Shown here: one piece after another, positions 33,917-42,731 of the stretch
How the letters are laid out: the number at the start of each line of letters is the position of its first letter
How positions within the stretch are numbered: position 1 is the stretch's first letter
Source of the DNA: Bacillota bacterium
Lineage (GTDB): Bacteria; Bacillota; Clostridia; Peptostreptococcales; Anaerovoracaceae
DNA: 64,000 nucleotides
Assembly: GCA_030536355.1 (NCBI GenBank)
Contig: JAUNQD010000007.1
Coordinates: 1-64,000, forward strand
Direction of reading: 5' to 3'
Program-made: the position numbers and the translations under genes
The notes under the pieces: model-generated
The model's database searches: none
What the model was told of the DNA's origin: nothing
Seen by the model: only the letters and a program-made list of their open reading frames with translations

Positions 33917-34546
33917 CTACTTAGTGCCGTAAAGTCTGTCGCCTGCATCACCCAGTCCAGGGAGGATGTATGCGTTTTCGTTCAGGCCTTCGTCCTTAGC
34001 TGCGATGAAGATATCAACGTCAGGATGAGCCTTCTGAAGAACTTCGATACCTTCAGGTGCTGCGATCAGGCACATGAATACGATCTTCTTACCGCCTCTA
34101 GCCTTGATGAAATCGATAGCTGCTGCAGCTGATCCGCCTGTTGCCAGCATAGGGTCAACTACGAAGATTTCTCTTTCTTCGATGTCTGCAGGAAGTTTGC
34201 AGTAGTATTCTACAGGCATGTGAGTGTCGTGGTCTCTGTACAGTCCGATATGTCCAACCTTAGCGTTAGGAACCAGTGCCAGCATACCGTCAACCATTCC
34301 CAGACCTGCTCTCAGGATAGGTACGATAGCGATATCTTCGCCTGCAAGCATGTTTACCTTAGCGTCCTGCATAGGAGTTGTGATCTCAACTTCCTTCAGT
34401 GGGAGATGTCTTGTTGCCTCATATCCCATCAGCATTGAGATTTCCTTAACCAGTTCTCTGAAATCTTTAACTGTAGTGTCTGTCTTTCTGATCATAGCAG
34501 TCTTGTGCTGAATTAACGGATGATCGAATACATATACGTTGCTCAT
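33917..34546 (-). CDS. upp: Uracil phosphoribosyltransferase
   Basis: A 209-residue pyrimidine-salvage enzyme making UMP from uracil and PRPP. The PRPP-binding loop [20 protein letters not shown] and the C-terminal uracil-binding region ([16 protein letters not shown]) are intact and the length is standard. Between rpiB and tyrS. Confidence 0.97.
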   Translation of the reverse strand: MSNVYVFDHPLIQHKTAMIRKTDTTVKDFRELVKEISMLMGYEATRHLPLKEVEITTPMQDAKVNMLAGEDIAIVPILRAGLGMVDGMLALVPNAKVGHIGLYRDHDTHMPVEYYCKLPADIEEREIFVVDPMLATGGSAAAAIDFIKARGGKKIVFMCLIAAPEGIEVLQKAHPDVDIFIAAKDEGLNENAYILPGLGDAGDRLYGTK

Positions 34547-34643
34547 TATTGTACCTACCTTTCAATTTAGAAAAAATATTATATGGCTTTCGCCTTGTTT
34601 GACTTATTACGGCCGCAGGCCTTGCGTGCCTGCGCTTTGCAGA

Positions 34644-35075
34644 TTATTCTGCGTCCAGCATGTCCACTCTTCTCTGGTGTCTGCCGCCTTCGAATTCAGT
34701 GTCTACCCATGCTGCCACGATATCTAGCGCTGTCTGCAGTCCTGTAGTTCTTCCGCCCAGAGCCAGTACATTTGAATCATTGTGCTGTCTTGTAAGTCTA
34801 GCCATAGTTACGTCAGTGCAAAGCGCACATCTCACGCCCTTGACCTTGTTGGCTGCGATGGAGATGCCGATGCCTGTTCCGCAGCATACGATACCTCTGT
34901 CAACTTCGCCTGATGCTACAGCCTGTCCGCATGCCTTGCCGTATGCAGGGTAGTCAACGGACTCTTCTGAGTGAGTTCCCAGATCTACTACTTCGATTTC
35001 TCTTCCTTCAAGATATTTCTTGATGTTTTCTTTCAGTTCGAATCCGCCGTGATCGCTGGCGATTGCAATTTTCAT
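34644..35075 (-). CDS. rpiB: Ribose-5-phosphate isomerase B
   Basis: A 143-residue RpiB/LacAB family isomerase interconverting ribose-5-P and ribulose-5-P. ASDHGGFELK at the N-terminus holds the phosphate-contacting Asp-His, and VCCGTGIGISIAANKVKG contains the catalytic cysteine. Follows the tsaC-like gene by 10 bp; upstream of upp, which uses ribose-5-P-derived PRPP. Confidence 0.96.
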   Translation of the reverse strand: MKIAIASDHGGFELKENIKKYLEGREIEVVDLGTHSEESVDYPAYGKACGQAVASGEVDRGIVCCGTGIGISIAANKVKGVRCALCTDVTMARLTRQHNDSNVLALGGRTTGLQTALDIVAAWVDTEFEGGRHQRRVDMLDAE

Positions 35076-35085
35076 AGTTTACTCC

Positions 35086-36120
35086 TTATACTTTCGCGAT
35101 GTTGTAGCCTGCTGATTTGAGCATCCTGTTCATTACTGCAAAGCCCACTCCGTCGGTGTCGCTGAGGGCTCCCGCGAGGATCAGGTCTACTCCTTCGTTG
35201 TCAAGGTCTCTCAGTCTTGCAAAGAAATCGTGTGCCGCTTCGATGAACGCCTTCTCTTCGAAAAGGATGACTCCCACCTTCAGGCCCAGTCTTTCGTTGA
35301 GCATCTTGACTCTTTCTATCTCTGATTTGACTTTATCACGCTGGCCTTCGATGATGGTCATCTGAGCCTTTGGTGCGTAATGTTTATATTTCATGCCGGG
35401 TGATTTTGGCTTGAAATCTTCTATGTCTGCTGCTCCGTCTTCAGGATCCAGTGCGAAGAACTTGCCGCTCTCAAGGAGAGCTTCATCGTACTTCACTTCT
35501 TTTCCCAGAGCTGCTTCCAGGTTCTCTGCAGTGATGATCCCGGGTCTAAGTATCGTCGGAACATCGCCTGTCATATCTACTACGGTAGATTCGATCCCTA
35601 CTCTGCAGTCTTCGCCTTCGATGATGGCATCGATGCGTCCGTACATGTCGGCGATGACATCCTTAGCCCTTGTAGGACTCGGACTTCCGGAAATGTTGGC
35701 GCTCGGTGCTGCTATCGGTGTGTCAGCCATAGTGATCAGATCCAGTGCCGCTCTGCTGTCAGGCATCCTCACTGCCACTGTGTCGAGACCTCCCGTAGTT
35801 CTGTCAGGTACTTCCGGCTTTTTCTTCACTACCATTGTAAGCGGTCCCGGCCAGAAATTCTCGATCAGCGCTACGATGTCTGCGCTCAGCATCGGTGTCA
35901 GCCTTCCCATGTCGCTGGCCCTGGCTATATGGACGATCATAGGATTGTCCGAAGGTCTGCCCTTTGCAGCATAAACGCTTGCTACAGCATCAGCGTTGAG
36001 GGCATCGGCTCCAAGTCCGTAAACCGTTTCTGTAGGGAAAGCTACGAGCCCGCCTTTTCTGATTATGGACGCCGCTTCTGCGATGTCTTTTGTTTTAGTT
36101 GATAAAATTTTTGTTTGCAT
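35086..36120 (-). CDS. L-threonylcarbamoyladenylate synthase (Sua5/YwlC type)
   Basis: A 344-residue Sua5-type enzyme for the first step of tRNA t6A37 synthesis. The YrdC domain (1-200) has GGLVAFPTETVYGLGADA and KGRPSDNPMIVH; a linker leads to the C-terminal Sua5 domain (about 230-344, SPGMKYKHYAPKAQ). The start at 36120 begins the conserved domain; an ATG 21 codons earlier lies in repeat-like GC-rich sequence. Second gene of the prfA operon, a common neighbour of prfA/prmC in Firmicutes. Confidence 0.94.
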   Translation of the reverse strand: MQTKILSTKTKDIAEAASIIRKGGLVAFPTETVYGLGADALNADAVASVYAAKGRPSDNPMIVHIARASDMGRLTPMLSADIVALIENFWPGPLTMVVKKKPEVPDRTTGGLDTVAVRMPDSRAALDLITMADTPIAAPSANISGSPSPTRAKDVIADMYGRIDAIIEGEDCRVGIESTVVDMTGDVPTILRPGIITAENLEAALGKEVKYDEALLESGKFFALDPEDGAADIEDFKPKSPGMKYKHYAPKAQMTIIEGQRDKVKSEIERVKMLNERLGLKVGVILFEEKAFIEAAHDFFARLRDLDNEGVDLILAGALSDTDGVGFAVMNRMLKSAGYNIAKV

Positions 36121-36194
36121 GTTTTCTCTTTCTTGCTCCCACGTTCGAGCTGCTAGCAAATCGCACTTCGTGCTCTTTGGCATCTCTAGCGGGA

Positions 36195-36232
36195 ACTTTG
36201 CCTAGCCACTCGCTTCGCTCGCGGGGCAAAGT
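36195..36232. repeat. GCAAAG-family inverted repeat between prfA and tsaC-like gene
   Basis: ACTTTGCC (36195-36202) and GGCAAAGT (36225-36232), perfect 8-bp arms with an inner CGCGAGCGAAGCGAG hairpin. It lies just after the prfA start-side neighbour boundary and before the prfA stop codon region at 36236. Confidence 0.5.
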
Positions 36233-36235
36233 GTC

Positions 36236-37297
36236 CTAAAAGTTCTTCATCTTTTCTGCCTGATCGCTGGTGATGAGGCCGTCTACGATCTCATCGATAT
36301 CTCCGTCAAGGAAAGTATCCAGCTTATAGATAGTCATGCCGATTCTGTGATCGGAAACTCTTCCCTGCGGGAAGTTGTAAGTTCTGATTCTTTCTGATCT
36401 GTCGCCTGAGCCTACCATGCTCTTTCTCTGGCCTGCGATCTCATCCTGCTGCTTCTGCATTTCCAGATCGTAGAGACGAGCCTTGAGGACCTTGAACGCC
36501 TTTTCCTTGTTCTTGATCTGGGACTTTTCATCCTGACAAGTAACAACGAGGCCTGTAGGTTCGTGAGTCAGTCTTACGGCTGAGTCAGTAGTGTTTACGC
36601 ACTGTCCGCCGTTACCGGATGCTCTGTAAACGTCTACTCTTACATCGTTAGGGTTCAGATCTACTTCAACGTCGTCTACTTCAGGAAGTACTGCGATAGT
36701 TGCAGCTGAAGTGTGGACTCTGCCGGAGGATTCAGTCTCAGGAACACGCTGTACTCTGTGAGCACCGGATTCATACTTCAGTCTTGAGTATGCACCCTTA
36801 CCCTTGATCAGCATGATTGCTTCCTTGATACCGCCCATACCTGTATCGTTGATGTCGATCAGTTCTGTCTTCCATCTGTTACGTTCTGCATATCTTGTGT
36901 ACATTCTCAGAAGGTCAGCTCCGAACAGGGCAGCTTCTTCACCGCCTGTGCCGGCTCTTACTTCCAGGATAACGTTCTTTTCATCGTTAGGGTCCTTAGG
37001 CAGAAGGAGGATCTTCAGCTCAGCTTCCTGGTTTTCGATAGTCTCTTCCAGTTCACTGATCTCCATCTTGGCCAGTTCTCTCATTTCCTCGTCGCCTTCT
37101 TCAAGGAGCTCTTTAGCGTCGGCCAGTTCAGTCTTAGCCTTCTTGTATTCCTTATATGCCTTGACGATCGGCTCCATTTCGCCCATTTCCTTGATGTGCT
37201 TCTGCCATACAGGCTGATTGTTTATGATCTCAGGGTCTGATACTTTCTGAGCCAGTTCGTCGTATTTTTCTGTTATAAAGTCAAGCTTGTCAAACAT
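36236..37297 (-). CDS. prfA: Peptide chain release factor 1
   Basis: A 353-residue class I release factor for UAA/UAG. The GGQ motif is present in [18 protein letters not shown] (near residue 230), and the helical N-terminal domain is complete. GGAGT precedes the ATG. First gene of prfA-tsaC-rpiB-upp-tyrS; the enzyme that methylates its GGQ glutamine (PrmC) is 8 kb away at 45.5 kb. Confidence 0.97.
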   Translation of the reverse strand: MFDKLDFITEKYDELAQKVSDPEIINNQPVWQKHIKEMGEMEPIVKAYKEYKKAKTELADAKELLEEGDEEMRELAKMEISELEETIENQEAELKILLLPKDPNDEKNVILEVRAGTGGEEAALFGADLLRMYTRYAERNRWKTELIDINDTGMGGIKEAIMLIKGKGAYSRLKYESGAHRVQRVPETESSGRVHTSAATIAVLPEVDDVEVDLNPNDVRVDVYRASGNGGQCVNTTDSAVRLTHEPTGLVVTCQDEKSQIKNKEKAFKVLKARLYDLEMQKQQDEIAGQRKSMVGSGDRSERIRTYNFPQGRVSDHRIGMTIYKLDTFLDGDIDEIVDGLITSDQAEKMKNF

Positions 37298-37371
37298 ATT
37301 AAACTCCTGTTATTTTTATTCTGCATCCCGCCTCTTCTCTTATGCAAAAGCGCGGTCTTTCTCAACTCTAG

Positions 37372-37380
37372 ATTATAGCA
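37372..37380 (-). promoter_or_regulatory. Extended -10 of the prfA operon
   Basis: TGCTATAAT on the minus strand about 75 nt upstream of prfA. The -35 position lies inside the T-run of the upstream terminator and has no consensus match. Confidence 0.65.
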
Positions 37381-37392
37381 CAAAGAAAGGCA

Positions 37393-37433
37393 GAAAAAAA
37401 GAGGAAATGGCGAGGTGTCTCGCTATTTCCTCT
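37393..37433 (-). terminator. Terminator between thioesterase gene and prfA
   Basis: A 14-pair stem (37401-37414 with 37419-37432, one mismatch) followed on the minus strand by TTTTTTT. Confidence 0.88.
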
Positions 37434-37441
37434 AGGTATTC

Positions 37442-37867
37442 TTACTTAAAGAACCCTGCGGCTTCTTCTCTCCACTTCAGTTCTTCTGCGTCATCCGTTT
37501 CATCAAGTACTATGCCGTGAGCCAGCGGAGTCTTAGTACCCGGCTTGATGGTAACGAATGTGGTGTATCCTTCTGCGTGGGTCTCGCCTGTCTGCTCGTT
37601 CTTCAGTATCACGTGCATTGTCAGGCTTGTTTTGCCGGTCCTTACGATCATGCTTTCGTAGCTGATGATGTCACCCGGTTCAACTGACTTGGTAAAGTTG
37701 AACTTGTGGGTGTTCTTGTAAAGGAGCCCGTGGCTTTCGCCGTGCTCAAGGCATGCGCAGATGAATGAGCTTTCCATCATCCATTCGATGCCTCTGCCTG
37801 CATATAAGTTTTCGTGATGGTTCAGGTCTTCCATTCTTACCATGTGTATTGATTTATAGCGTTTCAT
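37442..37867 (-). CDS. Hot-dog fold acyl-CoA thioesterase-like protein
   Basis: A 141-residue hot-dog protein of the acyl-CoA thioesterase/4-hydroxybenzoyl-CoA thioesterase group: HENLYAGRGIEWMMESSFICA is the central-helix region, with the catalytic acidic residue of that group expected at its E. It follows the DAHP synthase by 30 bp in the same operon, but no metabolic link is evident. Substrate unknown. Confidence 0.82.
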   Translation of the reverse strand: MKRYKSIHMVRMEDLNHHENLYAGRGIEWMMESSFICACLEHGESHGLLYKNTHKFNFTKSVEPGDIISYESMIVRTGKTSLTMHVILKNEQTGETHAEGYTTFVTIKPGTKTPLAHGIVLDETDDAEELKWREEAAGFFK

Positions 37868-37897
37868 GTTTTCTCCTTAGCTGTGACGATGATCTTC

Positions 37898-38932
37898 CTA
37901 TGCCTGCTCAGCGATGTCCAAGATCAGCTTCTTGGATTTTTCCCAGCCGAGGCATGGATCTGTTATTGATTTACCGTAGATATGTTCACCGATTTTCTGA
38001 GCACCATCTTCGATATATGATTCGATCATAAGACCTTTTACCATACTTCTGATATCATCGCTATATTTTCTTGAGTTCATAACTTCCTGGGCTATCCTGA
38101 TCTGTTCAAGATATTTCTTGCCGGAATTGTTGTGGTTAGTATCAACGACTACGGCCATGTTTTCGAGGTTTTGTTCACTGTACAATTCGTGAAGCAGCCT
38201 CAGATCTTCATAGTGATAGTTCGGGATGTTCTGGCCGCGCTTGTTGACAGAGCCTCTAAGTACTGCGTGAGCCAAAGGATTTCCCTGCGACTTTACTTCC
38301 CAGCCTCTATATATGAATTTATGTGAGCTTTGGGCCGCGATTATGGAATTGAGCATGACCGAAAGGCCTCCACTTGTAGGATTCTTCATGCCTACCGGGA
38401 TGTTCATGCCGCTGGCTGTTAGACGATGCTGCTGGTTCTCAACGGAACGAGCTCCGACCGCTACATAAGAAAGCAGGTCATCCAGATACTTGTAGTTCTC
38501 CGGATAAAGCATCTCATCTGCGCTGGTGAGACCTGTTTCTTCAATAGCCTTGGTGTGGAGTCTTCTCATAGCAATGATGCCTTCGAGAACATCTTCTTCG
38601 CCTTCAGGGTCAGGCTGGTGCATGAGGCCCTTGTATCCAAGCCCTGTAGTGCGCGGCTTGTTAGTATATATTCTGGGAACGAGTATCAGCTTGTCCTTGA
38701 CCTGATCCTGGATTTTGGCGAGACGATGGATATAGTCCAAAACTGACTCTTCGTTATCTGCTGAACATGGTCCTATGACCAGCAGGAATTTATCGCTTTC
38801 TCCCTTGAAGATCTTAGCGATTTCCTCGTCTCTCTCTATTTTTATTCTTTTAACGGCTTCTGTCAGCGGATACTGTTCTTTTATCTCCACCGGCATCGGC
38901 AGTTTTCTTATGAATTGGCTTCGTTGTTCCAT
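37898..38932 (-). CDS. 3-deoxy-7-phosphoheptulonate synthase, AroG/F/H type
   Basis: A 344-residue type I-alpha DAHP synthase for the first shikimate-pathway step (PEP + erythrose-4-P). Motifs: LLVIGPCSADNEESV (phosphate/PEP), YTNKPRTTGLGYKGLMHQP, KNPTSGGLSVMLNS and the C-terminal metal-binding VDTNHNNSGKKY. It has the N-terminal extension used for feedback inhibition in this subtype. A second, I-beta type enzyme is at 62.9 kb. Confidence 0.95.
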   Translation of the reverse strand: MEQRSQFIRKLPMPVEIKEQYPLTEAVKRIKIERDEEIAKIFKGESDKFLLVIGPCSADNEESVLDYIHRLAKIQDQVKDKLILVPRIYTNKPRTTGLGYKGLMHQPDPEGEEDVLEGIIAMRRLHTKAIEETGLTSADEMLYPENYKYLDDLLSYVAVGARSVENQQHRLTASGMNIPVGMKNPTSGGLSVMLNSIIAAQSSHKFIYRGWEVKSQGNPLAHAVLRGSVNKRGQNIPNYHYEDLRLLHELYSEQNLENMAVVVDTNHNNSGKKYLEQIRIAQEVMNSRKYSDDIRSMVKGLMIESYIEDGAQKIGEHIYGKSITDPCLGWEKSKKLILDIAEQA

Positions 38933-38978
38933 TTTTCTGCCCCTTATTTATGATCTAAATTCATTGTCAATTGGAACT

Positions 38979-39007
38979 ATTCTATCACACATATGGTTAT
39001 TGTGCAA
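38979..39007 (-). promoter_or_regulatory. Promoter of the DAHP synthase operon
   Basis: TTGCAC, 17 bp, TAGAAT on the minus strand. The -35 borders the T-run of the preceding terminator. No aromatic-rich leader frame follows. Confidence 0.7.
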
Positions 39008-39040
39008 AAAAAGAGATGGCCGTTGCCATCTCTTTTTATA
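39006..39040 (-). terminator. Terminator after the surface-protein gene
   Basis: GAGATGGC/GCCATCTC stem (39013-39020 with 39025-39032) with A/T runs on both sides. Confidence 0.85.
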
Positions 39041-39062
39041 AAATTTGTATGTAATAATGCGA

Positions 39063-40490
39063 TTAGTTATATCTTCTTCTAGTTGCAACTACTGCTGCCA
39101 TAGCTGCCAGAACCAGACCAGCTACTGCGAAAGGCGCTACGCTGTTGTCACCAGTGTCAACTGCATTTTCAGGTTTTTCTGAATTGTTTCCGCCTGCTGC
39201 ATTTCCGTTGTTTTCTGGCTTAAGCTGTTCAATGTCCGCATCTTCGTTAAGACCTAAAGCTTCTTTCAAAGCATCTTTTGAATCAGCATAGTATGTTATG
39301 CCAGTAGTATCATCTGTATACTTATATGTCGCATTGTTTTCTGCTTCACTTTCACTTACTACACTATATGTTCCTTCATCATCTATCATCGGCACAAAGT
39401 CTTCCTTAATAAATGAAAGTAAGTTGGAAGTCACATCGTCAGCACTTCCGATATCCTTAAATTCTCCACCTGAAATAAAGCCTCCGTTTTCTGCCAGCCA
39501 TTCACCATTACGTGCTCCTGTTGCTTCTGTCGGAGCTAGTGCACCTGAAACACCGTTTTCATAATAATAACCTCTCTGTATGCGCAACTTGATAGGTGCA
39601 TTAAACTCTCCGTCATTAATGCTTATTTTCCAAGCGTTATTGTCAGGGTTAGCGCAACGGCTAACAACACAACTTGCTCCATCATAGAACACATTAAATG
39701 TTCCACCATTAATAGTAAGCTGGCAGTCTACATTCAATCTATTAGCTGCCGGATCCTCATAATACCAAGAATCTCCGTGTTGCATATATATTCCATTATT
39801 AAATGTTCCACCATTTATTGTCACTCTGTTCTTAACACCTTCAAAGTAATGAGTATATTGACGAATAGAATAATAATCTGCACCGGTTAACGTTCCGCCA
39901 TTCACAGTAAGGATACAATCATTACCATACTCATGGCTGAGTCTACTATGATTATCAACTGCATTAGTTACGTCAACATCTGTTTCACATGTGTTTTCTA
40001 TCGTCCCAGCGTTGATAGTTAATGTTCCACAATTAAAAATTGTTGAGTAAAACTTTGCGTATGTAGAAGCTCCCCTAACTGGTTTGTAAGTTATTTTGCC
40101 TGTGCCAACGCTGTCATTGATTGTTAAATTCCCTAAATTCAATATCATTACATTGTCAACATCATCATACGCGTCTACATATGAAACTGTATACCCGTTC
40201 AAATCCAGTATAATAATTTTATCGTCTGGGATATATGCTCCGCAATATGATTCGCGATTATATGCCGGGCTAAATAAAGGCTGCGCATTTTGAGCTTCCA
40301 ATGAAAAATCTTTAATGATATCGATTTCATCGCCATTATTTGCAGCATCGATGGCCGCTTGTAATGTTGCATATCCTGTGTCGCCTATTTTAGCAACATC
40401 TGCAGGATCAACATCTGCAAATGCCATACTTGGAATCATAGCAACTAACATTGCAGCCGTAGCTATGATTGCTAATAATCTTTTTCGCAT
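39063..40490 (-). CDS. Secreted/surface beta-helix protein with C-terminal membrane anchor
   Basis: A 475-residue exported protein. The signal peptide (about 1-25) ends at AFADV. The body is Asn/Gly/Thr-rich with repeated turns (LTINAGTIENTCETD, LTVNGGTLTGADYYS, VTINGGTFNNGI, LTINGGTFNVFYD), the pattern of a right-handed beta-helix as in adhesins and polysaccharide-binding proteins. An acidic spacer leads to ENAVDTGDNSVAPF, a helix and RRRYN, the layout of sortase-type anchors, although a canonical LPxTG is missing. AAAGGAG precedes the ATG. It lies next to 24-bp inverted repeats that suggest phase-variable expression. AT-rich relative to its neighbours. Confidence 0.87.
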   Translation of the reverse strand: MRKRLLAIIATAAMLVAMIPSMAFADVDPADVAKIGDTGYATLQAAIDAANNGDEIDIIKDFSLEAQNAQPLFSPAYNRESYCGAYIPDDKIIILDLNGYTVSYVDAYDDVDNVMILNLGNLTINDSVGTGKITYKPVRGASTYAKFYSTIFNCGTLTINAGTIENTCETDVDVTNAVDNHSRLSHEYGNDCILTVNGGTLTGADYYSIRQYTHYFEGVKNRVTINGGTFNNGIYMQHGDSWYYEDPAANRLNVDCQLTINGGTFNVFYDGASCVVSRCANPDNNAWKISINDGEFNAPIKLRIQRGYYYENGVSGALAPTEATGARNGEWLAENGGFISGGEFKDIGSADDVTSNLLSFIKEDFVPMIDDEGTYSVVSESEAENNATYKYTDDTTGITYYADSKDALKEALGLNEDADIEQLKPENNGNAAGGNNSEKPENAVDTGDNSVAPFAVAGLVLAAMAAVVATRRRYN

Positions 40491-40545
40491 TTCTGTTCTC
40501 CTTTTCGTACTCTTTTTAATAGGCTTCTAATGCTTATTTGACCAC

Positions 40546-40569
40546 ACAACATAACACCCATTATGTTGT
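40546..40569 (+). repeat. Left inverted repeat (24 bp)
   Basis: ACAACATAA, CACCCA, TTATGTTGT. It is exactly the reverse complement of the repeat at 40713-40736. Each copy has 9-bp inverted arms round an asymmetric 6-bp core, the build of a site-specific recombination site. Confidence 0.85.
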
Positions 40570-40712
40570 TATTTGTCTAAAAATGATTGAAGTAGTGGCA
40601 AAAATGCTGGTGATTTTTGCAATAATTTATCCAGTTTTAGTTGCAAAAAAGATGATTTAGAGTGATAATGTTAATGTATGTAATTATACTTTATTTTTTC
40701 TAATGTATGTAT

Positions 40713-40736
40713 ACAACATAATGGGTGTTATGTTGT
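40713..40736 (-). repeat. Right inverted repeat (24 bp)
   Basis: ACAACATAA, TGGGTG, TTATGTTGT; the exact inverse of the left copy, with the core in the opposite direction. Confidence 0.85.
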
Positions 40737-40837
40737 ATATCGAGATGTGGAAACACATCTTTTTTTAATTCTTACCATCCTCTAGCGACAATTATTCTTG
40801 GCGTTGCTATGTTAATTGTAGCCATTTTGAATATGAA

Positions 40838-40868
40838 AATAAAAAAGCGAGGCAATAAGCCTCGCTTT
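40838..40868 (-). terminator. Terminator after rpmE
   Basis: AAAGCGAGGC/GCCTCGCTTT stem (40844-40853 with 40859-40868), followed on the minus strand by TTTTTTATTTT. Confidence 0.88.
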
Positions 40869-40882
40869 GGTTTGCATTGAAA

Positions 40883-41083
40883 TTAGTCGAGATTGTACTT
40901 GTTCTTGAACTTTTCAACACGTCCGCCTCTGTGAGCGAATTTCTGCTGTCCTGTAAAGAACGGATGGCACGCTGAGCAAATGTCAGTTCTGATTTCTTCA
41001 GTCATTGACTTTGTCATGAATGTGTTTCCGCATGCGCAAGTTACTTTACATTCCTTGTAGTCCGGATGGATTCCCTGTTTCAT
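40883..41083 (-). CDS. rpmE: 50S ribosomal protein L31, zinc-binding form
   Basis: A 66-residue L31. CACG and CSACH supply the zinc-binding cysteines, so this is the zinc-containing form. [20 protein letters not shown] is the conserved core. The ATG at 41083 has AGAGGTG 6 nt upstream; a GTG 9 nt earlier overlaps it. A TTGAAA-17-TATATT promoter lies about 80 bp upstream. Confidence 0.97.
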   Translation of the reverse strand: MKQGIHPDYKECKVTCACGNTFMTKSMTEEIRTDICSACHPFFTGQQKFAHRGGRVEKFKNKYNLD

Positions 41084-41189
41084 GCTTTTCACCTCTTTCC
41101 TGCTCAGGTCCTACGCCCTCGCATAATTACTGCTTCGATAATCACAGCTCATACAATATATCACAGGGATATTGCAATTTCAAGCTTTT

Positions 41190-41369
41190 TTATTTATTTT
41201 CTTTCATTTCTTTTAAGCGGTCTGCATATTTCATAGCGCATGTATTTCCACCGTCACAGCGCTCTGATTCCGGCAGGTTTATCTTTGTTGCTTGCCACAT
41301 TGCTGCAATCGACCCTATGAATAGGAATACGAGTATACCGATTACTATTCTTTTTTTCTTTTTATCCAT
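41190..41369 (-). CDS. Small single-helix membrane protein downstream of hydF
   Basis: A 59-residue protein: a basic start (MDKKKKR), one membrane helix (IVIGILVFLFIGSIAAMW), then an outside or inside tail with two cysteines (RCDGGNTCAMKYADR) and a charged end. AGGAGGG is 8 nt before the ATG. It follows hydF by 57 bp with no terminator between, so it is probably the fourth gene of the hydEGF operon. The Cys-x5-Cys tail could bind a metal or form a disulfide. No family recognised. Confidence 0.7.
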   Translation of the reverse strand: MDKKKKRIVIGILVFLFIGSIAAMWQATKINLPESERCDGGNTCAMKYADRLKEMKENK

Positions 41370-41426
41370 CGATGATCCCTCCTATATCGCAAATCCTATC
41401 GCGTCAGTTCATCATACACCAATCGT

Positions 41427-42722
41427 TCACGGAAGTATGATCTTGTCCAGGATGCCTGCCATCTTGGCCATCACCACTCCGTAATTGGTGATCGGTACTC
41501 CTGCCGCTTCTGCAGATGCGATCCTGCTGAGAACGTGCTTGCGGTTGAACATGCATGCTCCACAATGGATTATCAGATCGTATTTCTTGAGGTCTTCAGT
41601 ATCCGGGAAATCGTTTCCGCAAATATTGGTGATTTCTATGCCTGAGCCGAACTTCTTACGAAGAAGATTCGGGATCTTTACCCTGCCTATATCTTCATTA
41701 AGCGGCACGTGAGTACACGCTTCAGCTATCAAAACCCTTGATTTTTCAGTCATTTCGTCTATTAACGATGCACCGCTGACGAACTTTTCTATATCACCTT
41801 TGAACGCGGCGAAAAGTACGCTGAACGACGTGAGTGCGCTTTGCGAAGGCTTGGCCTTGTACACCTGGTCAAAACATTGCGAATCGGTTATTATCAGATC
41901 CGGCGCCTTGTTTAGAACAGCAAGAGCTTTCTCGAACCCATCTGCAGTAGTCGCCACTGTCGTGCATCTTCTGTCCAGCAATTCCCTTATGGTCTGGACT
42001 TGCGGCAGGATCAATCTGCCTTTTGGTGCCTGGATATCCTGCGGCATTACGAGTAGTGCCAGGTCGCCTTCACCTATTAGTTCACCCAGAATCTTTTCGC
42101 GAAGATAGTCTTCTGTGTATTCTTCGGGGATGGCTGCTTCGATAGCTTTTCGGAGTTTACCGAATCCTAAACCTTTAGCTGCGCTTACTGCGATCATAGG
42201 ATAGTCTCCAAGTGCTTCCTTGATACCGGATAGGAACATCTCCGGCACATTGCACTTGTTCGCACATATCCTGTCGCCGGTTCCTCCAATCGCATCACAA
42301 TCCGATGATGCCGTTTTTTCTGCGAAAACATCCAGCTTATTAACAGCGATTATAGTTGGGATCTTCTTTTCAGCAAGTTCCTCGATCCACTTTTTCTCCT
42401 CAATAAGATTGCCCTTTGCAACCCCATCCACTACGACGATGGCGATATCCGTCTTGTCCATGACCGCCTGCGTACGCTCTACCCTGAGTTTTCCCAGTTC
42501 ACCCTCGTCATCGAATCCGGCTGTATCGATAAAAACTACCGGTCCGATAGGGTGCAGCTCCATCGCTTTGAAAACAGGATCTGTGGTAGTTCCTGCTTCG
42601 GCTGATACCAGTGCGATGTCCTGACCCGTCAGCGCATTGATAAGCGAGGACTTGCCGGCGTTACGTTTACCATATATCCCTATATGTAATCTGTTGGCTC
42701 TTGGTGTATCGTTAAGACTCAT
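41427..42722 (-). CDS. hydF: [FeFe] hydrogenase H-cluster maturation GTPase HydF
   Basis: A 431-residue scaffold protein on which the 2Fe subcluster is assembled before transfer to hydrogenase. The GTPase domain has GKRNAGKSSLINAL (P-loop), DTAGFDDEG and NKLD. The C-terminal cluster-binding region has CTHVP and HCGACMFNRKHV, the usual ligands of its [4Fe-4S] cluster. It is 9 bp after hydG. The three maturases are adjacent in the order E, G, F. Confidence 0.97.
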   Translation of the reverse strand: MSLNDTPRANRLHIGIYGKRNAGKSSLINALTGQDIALVSAEAGTTTDPVFKAMELHPIGPVVFIDTAGFDDEGELGKLRVERTQAVMDKTDIAIVVVDGVAKGNLIEEKKWIEELAEKKIPTIIAVNKLDVFAEKTASSDCDAIGGTGDRICANKCNVPEMFLSGIKEALGDYPMIAVSAAKGLGFGKLRKAIEAAIPEEYTEDYLREKILGELIGEGDLALLVMPQDIQAPKGRLILPQVQTIRELLDRRCTTVATTADGFEKALAVLNKAPDLIITDSQCFDQVYKAKPSQSALTSFSVLFAAFKGDIEKFVSGASLIDEMTEKSRVLIAEACTHVPLNEDIGRVKIPNLLRKKFGSGIEITNICGNDFPDTEDLKKYDLIIHCGACMFNRKHVLSRIASAEAAGVPITNYGVVMAKMAGILDKIILP

Positions 42723-42731
42723 GCTTTTCTC

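Larger units (their letters stand above)
40546..40736. other. Putative invertible promoter segment
   Basis: A 143-bp AT-rich stretch between perfect 24-bp inverted repeats, 56 bp upstream of the surface-protein ATG. A TTGCAA-17-GATAAT element (about 40645-40673) points away from the gene in the present orientation and would point to it after inversion. A weaker TAGACA-17-TGTTAT element crosses the left repeat toward the gene. Present state undetermined. The rest of 40491-40882 holds only the rpmE terminator. Confidence 0.65.

Noticed and set aside
34600..34640. Terminator between rpiB and upp
   Set aside because: GCAGGC/GCCTGC forms a hairpin, but no T-run follows on the minus strand and the genes look co-transcribed.
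40546..40736. Insertion sequence or MITE
   Set aside because: The segment has no transposase and no target duplication at its ends; the repeats have internal symmetry and a core as in recombination sites.
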